This document shows, one piece after another, positions 11,065-22,170 of a stretch of 64,000 nucleotides of DNA. Numbering within the stretch: the stretch's first letter is position 1; the number at the start of each line of letters is the position of its first letter. The stretch is taken from NCBI GenBank assembly GCA_037013495.1, contig CM072808.1, positions 44,812,068 to 44,876,067 of the forward strand, given 5' to 3'. Both the position numbers and the translations under genes were made by a program. This DNA comes from Hippophae tibetana (Eukaryota; Streptophyta; Magnoliopsida; Rosales; Elaeagnaceae). The notes under the pieces are model-generated. The model searched no databases. It saw only the letters and a program-made list of their open reading frames with translations, and was not told where the DNA came from.

Positions 11065-11690
11065 TATGTAATTTAAAACGTATTATAATTAAAATATGAT
11101 TTATTACAACTAAACGTATTATAATTTTTTTAACTTTATTTTTACCCACCGTAAACTTGTAATAAAAAAATGTATTAATTGATTATTGACCAAGTTAATG
11201 TGATAGACTAAATCAATTTACATATAGGATATATAAAGAATATTGAGTGCTAGTGGAATTTGTTCTCTGTTTTCTCTCTATATAACTACTATCTATCATA
11301 TATGTTAATAGCTTAGAACCACCTATTACCATGTCTCAAGATTAACAAATAATTCGCACGCATTAAATTTTTCTTTTTCACATATTAGCGCAGCAAGATA
11401 AGTACTTTCATAGGTCCTCTATCATAAAATACAGAGTGATATATGGAGAATTATTATATGCATTATTAATATGCTAATTAAAATATTTTTTTACACGTAT
11501 TAGCGCAGCAAGACAAGTACTTTCATAGGTCCTCTATCATAAAATACGGAGTGATATATGGAGAATTATTATATGCATTATTAATATGCTAATTATTGAT
11601 TGAATGTAAACTTAGGGATGCAATATGATATAAGTACTCTAATATAAAATGCATTCTTATATTCACCAAGTTATTATATACATTATTGAC
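11065..11690 (+). repeat. Module X with a recent 115-bp tandem duplication
   Basis: Matches 20380-20835 closely ('GGATATATAAAGAATATTGA', 'CCACCTATTACCA', 'TAGGTCCTCTATCATAAAAT'). Within it 11370-11484 and 11485-11599 are tandem copies with only a few differences. The paralogue at 20650-20760 has a single copy, so this duplication came after the larger one. Non-coding. Confidence 0.88.
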
Positions 11691-11699
11691 TTATCAGTC

Positions 11700-13136
11700 A
11701 CCAACGCCTATACACAAGTGCCAACCACCAATACCAATACTAGTGCTATCATACAAGCAGTAATAAACTGTTGAAATTAAAAAATTTAAAAAAAAAATGT
11801 CTAATTCAATTCAAATTTTCAATTAATAACCTTATTAAGATAAATGAAAGTAAGGAGAATCAGACGGTCAGATCCATAACTATAGAAAATAATAAGAAAA
11901 AAAGCAAAAAACTAGTACCTAAAATTTCATTATGTGTAAACATGAGGTCAAATGCGAAATTCAGCATATAGTCCAACTTTCTGAATTGTTTTTATGAACC
12001 TTATTAGATCATATCTACCTTTAAAAATGTAATAGAAAATACATAAAACAACTTAAGCATACAAAGAAAATAATTTGGAGGGGAAAAAAATAATAAAGCA
12101 CAAAAGTAAAACCAATGAAGAAGAAGAATGTGCATGTCCACCATGTGCTAGCTCTACCTATAAGGAGAAGGTAAGAACATATGCCATTAAACTACTATAG
12201 CTAAAATACGAGGGAACGGATGAAGCCAAGGAATCCAAAAACCAAAACTATAAGAATTTTAGTGTGAAACGTAAAAGACCAAACACTCTTAGGAGAATCA
12301 TCCTTCCTTCCAAGTACAAATTTCTTAAGCAGCTTGCATATAAGAGCAAGAGGTTGCATTAATTCATAGGCCAAACTTGCCCAACCAGAAATTAAAAGAA
12401 ATTTAACCCACACTCCTTAATTCACAGCAAAAATAAAAGAAATAGAACAAGTTACCTCAAATAGAATTTTTCAATCCAAACAGAAACAAGCAGTAATGAG
12501 GATCCTACAAACCCACATTAACTCAAGTTAACTCTAAAATACAAAACAAAAGTAAAACACAAGAAAAATTGGGCAATGGAACAAACCCTAGATCTTGAAA
12601 AAAATCAAATCAAGTTAACCATGAAATCTAAGATCGAACTGGATTTTGGAAATAATACATACCCGGATTTGGGTCATGAGTGACAACAATACAAATGGTC
12701 GACCGTTAAGGTGCGAACAAGGGAAAAGGAAAAGAAAAAAATAGAGAGAAAAGGAAGAAGAGAGGGAAAAGAAAACTATAAAAGAAATAAAACCAATTAA
12801 ATTAAATTAATAGAGAAAAAAAATTGTAAAGTATTTTTTGTATTTGTTTTAAATGAATGACATAAGGTATATTATTTTATTTTGATTTTAAAAATATTAA
12901 AAACTTTATTATTTTAATTATAATCACAATCATTTAATAATCGTGTTTATATAAATTTATTTATATATATTTAAATAATTTTTTAATTTAACTTATAATC
13001 ATAATTATTAATAAAATCAAGATTATATATATACACTATAAGTTCGGTTTAAAAAAAATGTAACTAAAACTCTATAATTTTAGTTTTTTAAAAAATTGAG
13101 GTTAAAATCTCCGTACCAAAAGTATGTATAGTAGTG
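11700..13136 (-). mobile_element. CACTA transposon A (no transposase seen), inverted
   Basis: Read on the minus strand the element begins CACTACTATACATACTTTTG at 13136. The matching end of element B begins CACTACTACAATATG at 16855, and both continue with 'TTTGGT.CGGA.ATTTTA'. Inside, A and B share an AT-rich segment ('CACGATTATTAAATGATT', 'ATGTCATTCATTTAAAA') and a short exon-like segment. In A this reads 'CCTTGTTCGCA', then 'CCATTTGTA', then an ATG near 12679 and a GTATG donor. No transposase homology is visible, so A is probably non-autonomous. The boundary at 13136/13137 is supported by the sister copies near 1196 and 3756, which run through without the element. The other end (near 11700) is not clearly resolved. 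Confidence 0.7.
12201..12413 (-). other. Unrecognised 70-codon ORF inside CACTA A
   Basis: Open frame on the same strand as element A, with hydrophobic stretches (LLISGWASLAYE and ILIVLVFGFLGF). The segment is somewhat less AT-rich than its surroundings. It could be an internal exon of the element, since splice-like 'TTGTAG' and 'GTAAC' sequences occur upstream. It could also be chance. I recognise no family. Confidence 0.25.
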
Positions 13137-14658
13137 AGCAAAAACCATAACCTATAAGCAAGTACTAAAATATTTTATATTAAAGATATAAATTTAATTT
13201 TTGATATTATAATTATAAAGTTATAGAATAATTAAGATAAAATAAATATATAAAAATATAAATTAATAAGGAAAAAGAAACAAAGATGACGGAAACGTCT
13301 TTGTCTCTTTTAATATAAGATATATTTTCTACATATTAGCCACAAAACTATTCTCATAGGTACCTTAACTTAAAACCAAAAAGAAGTTCATGTAATTTGT
13401 TTTTAAGGTAGAAAAAGAACATTTCAATACGGCAAAGAAATTACGTATTAGTCTTATCTGGAAGAAAAAAATATAAATATACCTTAAACAGGTAGTGTAA
13501 AATGTAAATTATGAGTTGTTAAACAATTTAACAATTCCGTTGTATACTCGTAATAATAATAATAATAATATCTTATATATATATTTTTAGTATTAAAAGA
13601 GAGACTTTCAAGATTAAATTAATTTTAATTAGCTCTAAAGATATATTAACAATCACATTTATATATATTATTTTATATTAGAATGATATATGTTTTTATG
13701 AGCAGCATATAGACAAAAATTTAAAAGCTAAGAATTAAAATTTAAGATATTTAAATCTCACCCATATATAAATTACATGAATATATAACTTTTATTATTT
13801 TAAAACCTCACGTTTGTGAATATCACAGCGATGACAACACAAATATTTTACTTTGATCTAATCTCTATATTTGGTTAATTTCGATGAAGATATTAATGTT
13901 AAACAATTATATATTGTGTGGTCAATTTTGCATAGTAAGGATTAGTCATTGCATCTTGTGAAATAACCTCTACAACCTTGACTTGTGGGCAGCAGATTTA
14001 TATTCCGGTGTACTTAAATCGAAAGTGTTCTCCACTTTCAATGCGATCCAACATTGCCACTAAATATAAAAAGGGAAAATTTCATTGATACCCTTGTGTT
14101 TTGAAGATATTAATACCCTGTGTTTTCAATTATCTTCAAAGATGTCCTCAATTTATTAAAAATGTTAAAAGATACTCTTAACTTATGTTCAAAAGAAATT
14201 CAATATTAAATAGTTTTAAATTAAACGAATTTTAACATTAAATAATTCTAAATAATCATAATTTAATTTAAAAAATATTTAATTAAATGATATTTAATAT
14301 AAAATAATGGGATAAATTTTTCTTTAAAACAAAAATATATATACCTCTATATAAATGATATTATTATTATTATTTTATGTATGTTTTTTTAATTTAAAAA
14401 AAATAATGTCAAAATGTCGACCAATATGAATTAAACCAACTCAATATATTTGAATCAATTCAATTCAATTTTTTTCTGTTTTAAAGGATTATTATCTTAA
14501 TAACTAGTTTTAAATTTTGATGAATTAATCAAGTATGAGTTGGTTCTATTTAATTTTTTTTTAAAATTAGTTAAAAACTAACCAATATATATATATATAT
14601 TAATTTTGAAGCCCTCCTGCCATGGCTTACAATAAATCACGCAAATTTCATATAGGCA

Positions 14659-14695
<37 letters not shown>

Positions 14696-15560
14696 TCATT
14701 CAATATTAATTGAGTATTTAGTATCCAAAAAAATGAGTATAGCTTATATTTTTATGGATTCAAGTCAGAAAACTAATAAAAAGGGTGTTGCTGTTGCAAC
14801 AATCAAATAAACACTCATGTCATTAATGCAAGTTTAAAATCTAATTTAACAAGATATCATTAAATTATTATAAATATAACATTTTCCATAGTATTAATTA
14901 AATTATTATTATATTGATATTTTCTACCAATTTTAGAACTTTTATTATGCCAATCTAGCTATATATGCATAATCTTTTCGGTACTTCCAGAGTACATACT
15001 CCCTTAAAAAGTGATAAAAATAAATATAAAATACAATTAGGATAAATATGAGTGGGTATATAGTGTTGAGTCTATCTTTCATAAGAAATATCCATCTATC
15101 ATTATTATTTGAGTATAGAAAAAATATTCCTATATATAATAATAAAAGTTAATTTTCACATAAATTAATCAACCATATTAGCTAGAGTTTTCATCAATCA
15201 TATATTCTAATAAAGTGATAAATATTTAGTATTATTTCAATATAAATTAGTTCTAATTCTCACTCAATTGATAAATACTAGACGTTTTTTTCTAGCTAGA
15301 AGTCTCATAATTTGAATCCCCTCGCTTGCAATTATAAAAAGAAACTTATAATATGGAATAGAAAATTGAGGTTCAAAAATTGAACGACTTTTACATAAAG
15401 ATGCCCACCTATACAATAAAAAGTCAATATAATGAATAAATAATATAAATTTATCATATTGTTTTTATTCATCACAAATGAAAAATTAAATCACAAATTT
15501 TATAATTTTGTATTTTTTGTAATTTGTTTTTTGAAAGATACGTTTAACTTTATTACATCG
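13137..15560 (+). repeat. Segmental duplication, right copy (partner 3745-5560), with 280-bp module copy 4
   Basis: The 280-bp module is at 13175-13470, followed by the same landmarks as the left copy. A segment of about 205 bp at 13800-14005 is present only here. The junction is clean on both sides ('CTTTTATTATT' before, 'CCGGTGTACTTAAATC' after). (TA)n runs lie at about 14587-14600 and 14664-14692. No gene. Confidence 0.8.
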
Positions 15561-16264
15561 ATAGACCAAAAACTCATAATAATACTAAAAATAGTTTATT
15601 ATTGATTAGATGCGATCATTTTGATTAATTAACATATTAGATAAATAATATGGAGTTTGAGAGGAAGTACATTTTTTTCTCTTTTCCTACCCTCTTTATT
15701 TTAACTGAATGTGCTACTCTCTTTATAATATATTAATCGCTTGTAGCCACCTATATATGACCATGTCAAAAGACTAACCAATAATTCTTACATAATAAAT
15801 ATAATTTTCCACATATTAGCTACAAGACTAGTCTCATAGTTACCTTAACATAAATAGCAGCTTTATATTGCATAAAATTGTTATATATATTTATTAATAT
15901 ATTAATTATTGATTGAATATAAAATTAAATATATAAAATTATATTTAATTGTAAGATTATTTAATAATAAAATGACAATGACAATTAAATTGTTAAGTGT
16001 ATTGATGCATGCATCAAATATATATGATAATATACAATTAATAAGTAATTTAAGAATAATGATTATTGTATTTAAGGAAGAAAATGACGATAATATCGTC
16101 GACACTGTTGCGACAATGTTACTATTTTACATATCCCGATATAGAAACATGATATCATATCTTTGACTAAATTGTCACGAAATTGTTGAGAATGTCGACA
16201 AATTCTTATTTAATTGTTGTTATCGTTTAATGACATAATGTTTTCAGTGCTATAGGAGTACATA
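15561..16264. other. Intergenic: module X copy and AT-rich DNA
   Basis: 15540-15800 is a diverged module X, followed by the 'ATTAGC...CTCATAG' motif at 15808-15852. Overlapping short ORFs on both strands at 15902-16166 look like chance in AT-rich DNA. No gene. Confidence 0.6.
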
Positions 16265-16465
16265 CTTTCATCGGTGGCGTTTGGTTTACGAAATTGAATC
16301 AGAATGGGAACAAGAATGAAATGGAAAGGAAAAAAGTTTTGTATGGTTTAACCACTGAAATCAAAGAAGAAATCAATATTACAATGTTTGGTTTACAACT
16401 AGAATGAAATTACCTTAATCTCCAAAATATATTATTGAAATCATTATTTTTCTAAATAATTATTA
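16265..16465 (+). mobile_element. Possible MITE-like fragment
   Basis: Starts with 'GGTGGCGTTTGGTTTACG' and continues with GGAATGG-type runs ('CAGAATGGGAACAAGAATG'). A second 'TTTGGTTTACAACTAGAATG' follows about 120 bp later. This kind of GTTTGGTTT plus GAATGG terminus is common in plant non-autonomous elements. No target-site duplication or complementary end could be assigned. Confidence 0.35.
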
Positions 16466-16805
16466 CTTAAAAATAAAATATATTATTAAAATTATTATTT
16501 TTCTAAATAGGGTTTAGGGTTTTGAGTTTAGGATTTAAGGATTTGGGGTTTAGGATTTAGCGTTATATTTATGAGTTAAGGTTTACCGTTAAAATTATTA
16601 TTTTTCTAAATAAGGTCTAGGATTTTAGGATTTTAGATTTGCGATTTAGGGTTATATATGTGAGTTTAGGTTTAGGGTTAAAATTATTATTTTTCTAAAT
16701 AGGGTTTAGGGTTTTGTGTTTTGGGATTTTGGTTTAGGGTTATATTTGTGGGTTAAGGTTTAAGATTAAAATTGTTATTTTTCTAAATAGATTTTAGAAT
16801 TTTGG
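16466..16805 (+). repeat. Telomere-like minisatellite (degenerate TTTAGGG)
   Basis: Three to four units of about 90-100 bp, each opening with 'ATTATTTTTCTAAATA' (starts near 16492, 16593, 16683 and 16772) and continuing with degenerate plant telomere repeats such as AGGGTTTAGGGTTTTG and TTTAGGTTTAGGG. This is an interstitial array, not a chromosome end, because unique sequence follows on both sides. Confidence 0.8.
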
Positions 16806-17283
16806 GATTATTATTTTTCCTAATTTAAATCCCTACAATTTAAAGATGTAAAATCACTACTACAATATGTGCATTTGGTCTCGGAATTTTAGCTTCGATT
16901 CTTTTAAAAATCAAGGCCATAGGTTTTTGGCCACTGTTTGATAAAAACGAAGGCTATAGTATATACATAGAGCTTCGATTTTTTCAATAACCGTGACTAT
17001 AAGTAAAATTACAAAAATATTTAAATATTTAAATAGACACGATTATTAAATGATTATGATTATAGTTAAAATAGTAAAATTTTCGATATTAAAATATTGT
17101 ATGTCATTCATTTAAAAGAAATACAAATAATAATTTACAATTTTTTTTATTTTACTCTATTATTAATTTAATGTATTTTTATTTCTTATATAATATATAT
17201 ATATAAATCACTTTTTTTCTCCCTACCTTCTTTTTCCCTTTTCTTTGAAATTTCATTTAATTAACACGCGCAAGCACATACCG

Positions 17284-17334
<51 letters not shown>

Positions 17335-17597
17335 CAATTGTACCTCTCAAGTCACTTGATATTCACTGCGTCCCTCTCCCCGGCCCAAGCAAAACGCAAG
17401 TCGTTCGTCCCCTTCACCAAGCATCGCCGCACTGCACTGTGCCTGAAGAAATTATAGATTTATAGCAGCTCCTCCTTTCCAGAACCTCCCTCGCACTCGT
17501 TCCTTTCGAGCAGCTTCTTCTTTTCTCTCTGTTTCTTTTCTGTTCATATTTCCTTGTTCGCATTCGTCACCGACCATTTGTAGTGTCGTCGCTCACG

Positions 17598-17609
17598 ATG
17601 CAACTCTTG
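17598..17609 (+). other. Candidate first coding exon of CACTA B
   Basis: ATG at 17598 followed by four codons and a consensus plant 5' splice site, G|GTAAGT (GT at 17610-17611). The upstream 230 bp are unusually GC-rich and pyrimidine-rich, like a 5' leader. A homologous arrangement exists in inverted element A near 12,670, which argues that it belongs to the element and is not a chance match. Confidence 0.45.
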
Positions 17610-18462
17610 GTAAGTGTGATACCCTCAATTTTTGGAATATCAATTCATATATGTGTTGATTCTTAGTATTTTAGTTCTGCACATAATACATTTTAGTTAG
17701 GGTTATTTTTTTAGTGTTATACAAATCCATTTCTTGTTATCTGATAATTAAATCTGAAATAATTTTTCATTGTATTGCATAAGAACAGATTTGTAACATT
17801 TTTAGGGATTTAGGAACTGGTTATTGTTGATGAGTTTATATTTTGGAAGTATGTTTATATACATGCCGATGAGCCTATACAAATTTTCATTTACAGAAAA
17901 GCTAATGGATTTACAAATTTTCATTTACTAAGTTTAGATTTTGGAAGTATATTTAGATTTTTATTTCCTAAGTTTATATAAATTTTCAATATATATAAAT
18001 AACATTTTACAGAAAATATTTAGATTTTCATTTGATGAGTTTATATAAATTTTCAATATATATAAATAATAGTATACAGAAAAACATATTGTTGCTTATC
18101 TTTTTGAATTAATCAAAAAAATATTAAATTGTTACTTAACATAATACATTTTAATCGAATACTAATAAAAATAACATTGTTAATATTAGTTAGTATTTTA
18201 CTTTTACTATTATATAAATTTTAAAAATATCAATTTTATGATTTTTTTTTAAATATATATGACGTAATAAAAATAAGGTTTCATGATTGAAATAAAAATT
18301 ATGACTAAAGTACCCTATTTAAAAAGTAAGGTAGGGTAGAAAATTGAGAGGCATAAACCTTTCATTTGATTGCGCGCCTTAATCTTTTCACGAGCAAGTG
18401 TATACTTGTATTTTTTCCTTTTAATTTTTTTTCTAACCATTACATGTGTTGTGTCATTTAGA

Positions 18463-19909
18463 ATGGATAAGTCTTGGATGCATAAGCCAAGATTTTCACA
18501 ATAATATTTAGAAGGAGTAGAAGTGTTTTTGAATTTTTCTTGGTTGAGTGTCGTAGAAGATAAGCCTATTTGATGTCCTTGCAAAGATTGCATAAACATA
18601 GAATTTCAAAATATTGATGATATACGAGATCATCTTATTTGTAAAGGGATTGTGCGAACTTATATAAATTGGTATATGCATGAAGAACCCCTAATTCAAG
18701 AGAATGATGAACCAAATACATCACTAAACCCTTCAGATCAAATCCATAGATATGGATGATTCTGCCGTTAAGATGGTAAATGCAATAGAACATGAACCCA
18801 ACATAAATCAAGATGAATTTAACAAGTTATTAGAAGATGTAGAGAAACCACTTTATCTTGGTTGCACAAATTTTACCAAGTTGTCTATAATAGTGACATT
18901 TTACAACCTTAAAGCGAAACATGAGTTTTCTGATGTCAGGTTCACTGCTATATTAAAGTTAACTCATGAAATGCTCCCAAAGATAAATGAGTTGCCTACT
19001 TTTACATATGAAGTGAAAAAAACATTGAGTAAGTTTGGTATGGAGTATGTAAAGATTCACGCGTATCCAATTGATTGTATCCTTTATAGGAAACAATATG
19101 AAAATTCTACTCAATGTTCGGAGTGTGGTACTTCAAGGTGGAATCCTACATCAAATGGTAATTAAGTAAAAGGAGTGTCGACTAAAGTGTTGTGGTACTT
19201 TTCACCAATACCTCGTTTTAAGAGAATGTTTTAAATTAAAGAGACATCGAAGATGTTGACATTGCATGTAGATAACAAGTTCATGGATGATATTTTGCGT
19301 CATCTAGTAGATTCGTTGTGTTGGAAGGTAGTAGATGAAAAGTGGCCAGATTTTGGGTCAAAGCTTAGGAATTTGTGTCTTGCTATTGCCGCTGATGGGA
19401 TCAACCCTTCTAGCAATCTAAGTAGTAGATACAGTTATTGGCCAGTGATTATTGTCACATATAACCTTCATCCTTAGTTATGCATGAAAATGAAATTTAT
19501 GATGCTTTCCATGTTAATTTTCAGACCAAAACAGTCGGATAATGATATTGATGTCTACTTGGAACATCTTATTGATGACTTGAAGAAACTTTGGGACAAA
19601 AGAATTGAAGTGTATGACTCATACAAAAAGGAGTACTTCAATCTTAAAGTAGTGGTATTATGGACAATAAATGATTTGTGTGGACATATGACCAAGGGAT
19701 GTAGTGAGAAAACTTGTGCTCAATATCTAGTTCATTCAAAAAAGATTTTTTTTGCTGGACATACTCGATTCTTGCCAAAAGGGCATAAGTTTCGATCTCA
19801 AAAGAAAGGTGTAAGTAACAACGATAAAGAAGATACTTTAGTGGCTTTGAAGGGAGAAGAAGTGTTACACAAATTACAAGGTATGATCTTTAAGAAGTTG
19901 GGAAAATGA
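18463..19909 (+). pseudogene. CACTA (En/Spm) Tnp2-type transposase, degenerate
   Basis: Translation from 18463 starts MDKSWMHKPRF, followed by CPCKDCINIEF and a DHLICKGIVRTYINWY segment. This is the N-terminal transposase-associated domain of plant CACTA elements. After frame changes come three open pieces (18752-19165, 19253-19477, 19484-19909) with Tnp2 landmarks: YPIDCILYRKQYENS, CSECGTSRWNP, DGINPSSN, WPVIIVTYNL, DVYLEHLIDDLKKLW and LWTINDL. The protein would normally move the element by recognising its terminal repeats. In-frame stops occur soon after the start (after PRFSQ), near 18560, after NPTSNGN and after NLHP, and the frame shifts at about 18750. The C-terminal half and the second element gene are missing. 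It is non-functional. Confidence 0.9.
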
Positions 19910-20090
19910 GACTTAGTTCTAAAAGCAACGACTAAATTATAACGAAAATTCAAAGAAATGCAAAAGGAAAAAGGTTGTATAGGAAAAATAAAATTCAAAA
20001 TGATCGCAAAGAAAAAGATAAAACTTATAATACCAACCTCTACAATAAATAGTTAATATAACGAATAAAAAATATAAATTTATCATATTA

Positions 20091-20590
20091 TTTTTATTCA
20101 TTACAAATGCAATTATATGATAATTTTTTATTAAATACAATTTTTTTAACTTTATTTTTATCACCATAAACTTGTAATAAACAAATGTATTAATTGATTA
20201 TTGACTAAGTTAATGTGATAGACTAAATCAATTTACATATAGGATATATACAGAATATTGAGTGCTAGTGGAATTTGTTTTCTCTCTTTTATCTCTATCT
20301 AACTAGTCTCTTTCATGTATGTTAATTGCTTAGAACCTTTTTATTCATCAGAAATGCAATTACACGATAATTTTTTATTAAATACATTTTTTTAACTTTA
20401 TTTCTATCGACCATAAACTTGTAATAAACAAATGTATTAATTGATTATTGACTAAGTTAATGTGATAGACTAAATCAATTTACATACAGGATATATAAAG
20501 AATATTGAGTGCTAGTGGAATTTGTTTTCTCTCTTTTATCTCTATCTAACTACTCTCTTTCATATATTCATATATGTTAATTGCTTAGAA
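20091..20590 (+). repeat. 247-bp tandem duplication of module X
   Basis: 20091-20337 and 20338-20588 are successive copies. Both start 'TTTTTATTCAT' and contain 'CTTGTAATAAACAAATGTAT', 'GACTAAATCAATTTACATA' and 'GAGTGCTAGTGGAATTTG'. Only one such unit exists in the paralogous place at 11065-11340. Non-coding. Confidence 0.88.
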
Positions 20591-21416
20591 CCACCTATTA
20601 CCACGTCTCAAGATTAACAAATAATTCGTACGCATTAAATATTTTTTTTTTCACATATTAGCGCAGCAAAGACAAGTACTTTCATAGGTCCTCTATCATA
20701 AAATACAAGAGTGATATATGCTGAATTATTATATGCATTATTAATATGGTATTGATTGAAAGTAAAATTAGGAATGTAATATGATATAAGTACTCAAAAT
20801 AAAATGCATTCTTATATTCATCAATTTATTATATGTATTTTTGACTGCGTCAATTATTGATTGAATATAAAATTAAAAATATTAAATTATATTATGAATA
20901 TAAAATTAAAAATATTAAATTATAATATAATTGTAAGATCATTTCTTAATAAAGAACCAATTATATTATATTATATAGATCGATGTATTCATTAAGATGC
21001 AATAAAAAAATTTGTCACTTAAAAACAAAAAAGAAGAAGGTATATTTAGTTTTTAGAAATTACTTGAAATAATATTCTTAAAATTTATAATAATAAAATA
21101 TCATTCTAATAATATTAAAGGTAATAAATTTAAATAGTATTTAACATTAAACGGGGTCAAAATAAATAAAATTAAACATTATATATGATCAAATTTGATA
21201 GAGTTCAATATATAATAAATTTAAATAATTATATTTTAAGTTAAAATGGTTTACAATTGAATTAAGTTTAATATCAAATGTTAGGATACATTTTTTTCTA
21301 ATAGTAAATTTTTTTACTATTAAAATAAGAATTTTTAATTTAAGTGATTAATAACTTAATCTATAGGACACAATTGTTTATTTCGTTGGAATAAGATTGT
21401 TAATCAATTACGTATT
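20591..21416. other. PR-1 copy 2 upstream intergenic DNA
   Basis: 20591-20835 continues the module shared with 11330-11690 and includes one 'ATTAGCGCAGC...TCATAGG' motif. After that the DNA is AT-rich with short direct repeats ('ATATAAAATTAAAAATATTA' twice near 20870-20920). No gene. Confidence 0.6.
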
Positions 21417-21521
21417 GTGAATGTTTCTTTTACTTGTCAAACATTATCCCAAATACAATTCTACGAAGACAAAGGAATAAAAAAACATCTAAGTGGGATA
21501 TTTGTACAACTTCAAAGTCAC

Positions 21522-21529
21522 TATAAATA
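21522..21529 (+). promoter_or_regulatory. TATA box of PR-1 copy 2
   Basis: TATAAATA, 78 bp before the ATG at 21607. The upstream 100 bp are shared with copy 1 apart from short insertions of about 12 and 20 bp in the leader. Confidence 0.7.
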
Positions 21530-21606
21530 TCCCAAAGAACACATGTTATTTCCCATCAAACACTTAAGATTTCCCATCAAACACGCACAAAAAAATAATA
21601 ATAATA

Positions 21607-22095
21607 ATGGGATTTTGTACAACTCCTTTAGTATTAATTGTTATGTTAGGCTTAGCCTTAACAATCCACACATCTGAAGCCCAGGACACAGTAAAAGACT
21701 ATCTCAATGCTCACAACAGAGCTCGTGCTGAAGTGGGTGTTGGGCCTTTAAGTTGGGACAACAAATTAGCAGCCTATGCACAAGACTATGCTAACAAACG
21801 TAAGGGTGACTGCCATCTTGTACACTCTGGAGGGCCATATGGTGAAAACCTCGCTAAAAGTTCTGGTGCTATGACTGGTGTTCGCGCCGTGAAGTTGTGG
21901 GTTGATGAGAAAGCCAAGTACAATTACAAATCTAACACTTGCGCTGCTGGGGCTGTTTGTGGTCACTACACTCAAGTGGTTTGGCGGAAATCGGTTCGGG
22001 TAGGGTGTGGTAAAGTGCGGTGTAACAATGGTGGTACCTTTATTGGTTGTAACTATGATCCTCGTGGTAACTTTGTTGGTCAGAAACCTTATTAG
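21607..22095 (+). CDS. PR1: Pathogenesis-related protein 1 (CAP/SCP domain), copy 2
   Basis: Intronless, 162 residues, same architecture as copy 1: signal peptide of about 25 residues, CAP-domain His73, Glu80, Glu101 and His120, six cysteines, and a C-terminal CAPE-type segment ending GQKPY. Where the two differ, this copy mostly has the usual PR-1 residue (Gly before PLSW, Leu after GEN, WVDEK before the tyrosine-rich stretch, and a [16 protein letters not shown] segment). It is therefore the more likely functional member. By my count the two coding regions differ at 23 of 489 bases, 17 non-synonymous and 6 synonymous. Start chosen as for copy 1. A longer in-frame reading upstream (from 21417) is in a different frame and is not part of the gene. 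Confidence 0.96.
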   Translation: MGFCTTPLVLIVMLGLALTIHTSEAQDTVKDYLNAHNRARAEVGVGPLSWDNKLAAYAQDYANKRKGDCHLVHSGGPYGENLAKSSGAMTGVRAVKLWVDEKAKYNYKSNTCAAGAVCGHYTQVVWRKSVRVGCGKVRCNNGGTFIGCNYDPRGNFVGQKPY

Positions 22096-22170
22096 GTTAT
22101 AAGCTACCTCTTCTATATCTGTTTAAAATAACTATCCATAGATAACGTCTATGGTTTAAATAAATTAATT

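Larger units (their letters stand above)
16855..20020 (+). mobile_element. CACTA transposon B, 3' truncated
   Basis: Begins with CACTACTACAATATGTGC at 16855. Subterminal sequence follows with repeated 'GCTTCGATT' motifs at about 16891 and 16971, typical of CACTA ends. A leader with a (TA)n run (17286-17331), a short exon and an AT-rich stretch leads into a broken Tnp2-type transposase (18463-19909). No complementary CACTA end was found downstream. At about 20020-20030 the sequence passes directly into module Z, so the right end has been lost. Confidence 0.8.

Noticed and set aside
14622-14810. 62-codon ORF on the + strand
   Set aside because: Most of it is translated (TA)n microsatellite (IYIYIY). 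It lies in a non-coding duplicated block.
16466-16805. A true chromosome end
   Set aside because: Repeats are degenerate, arranged in units of about 90-100 bp and followed by unique sequence and genes on both sides.
18315-18599. 94-codon minus-strand ORF
   Set aside because: It overlaps the N-terminal transposase-associated domain, which is recognisable on the + strand.
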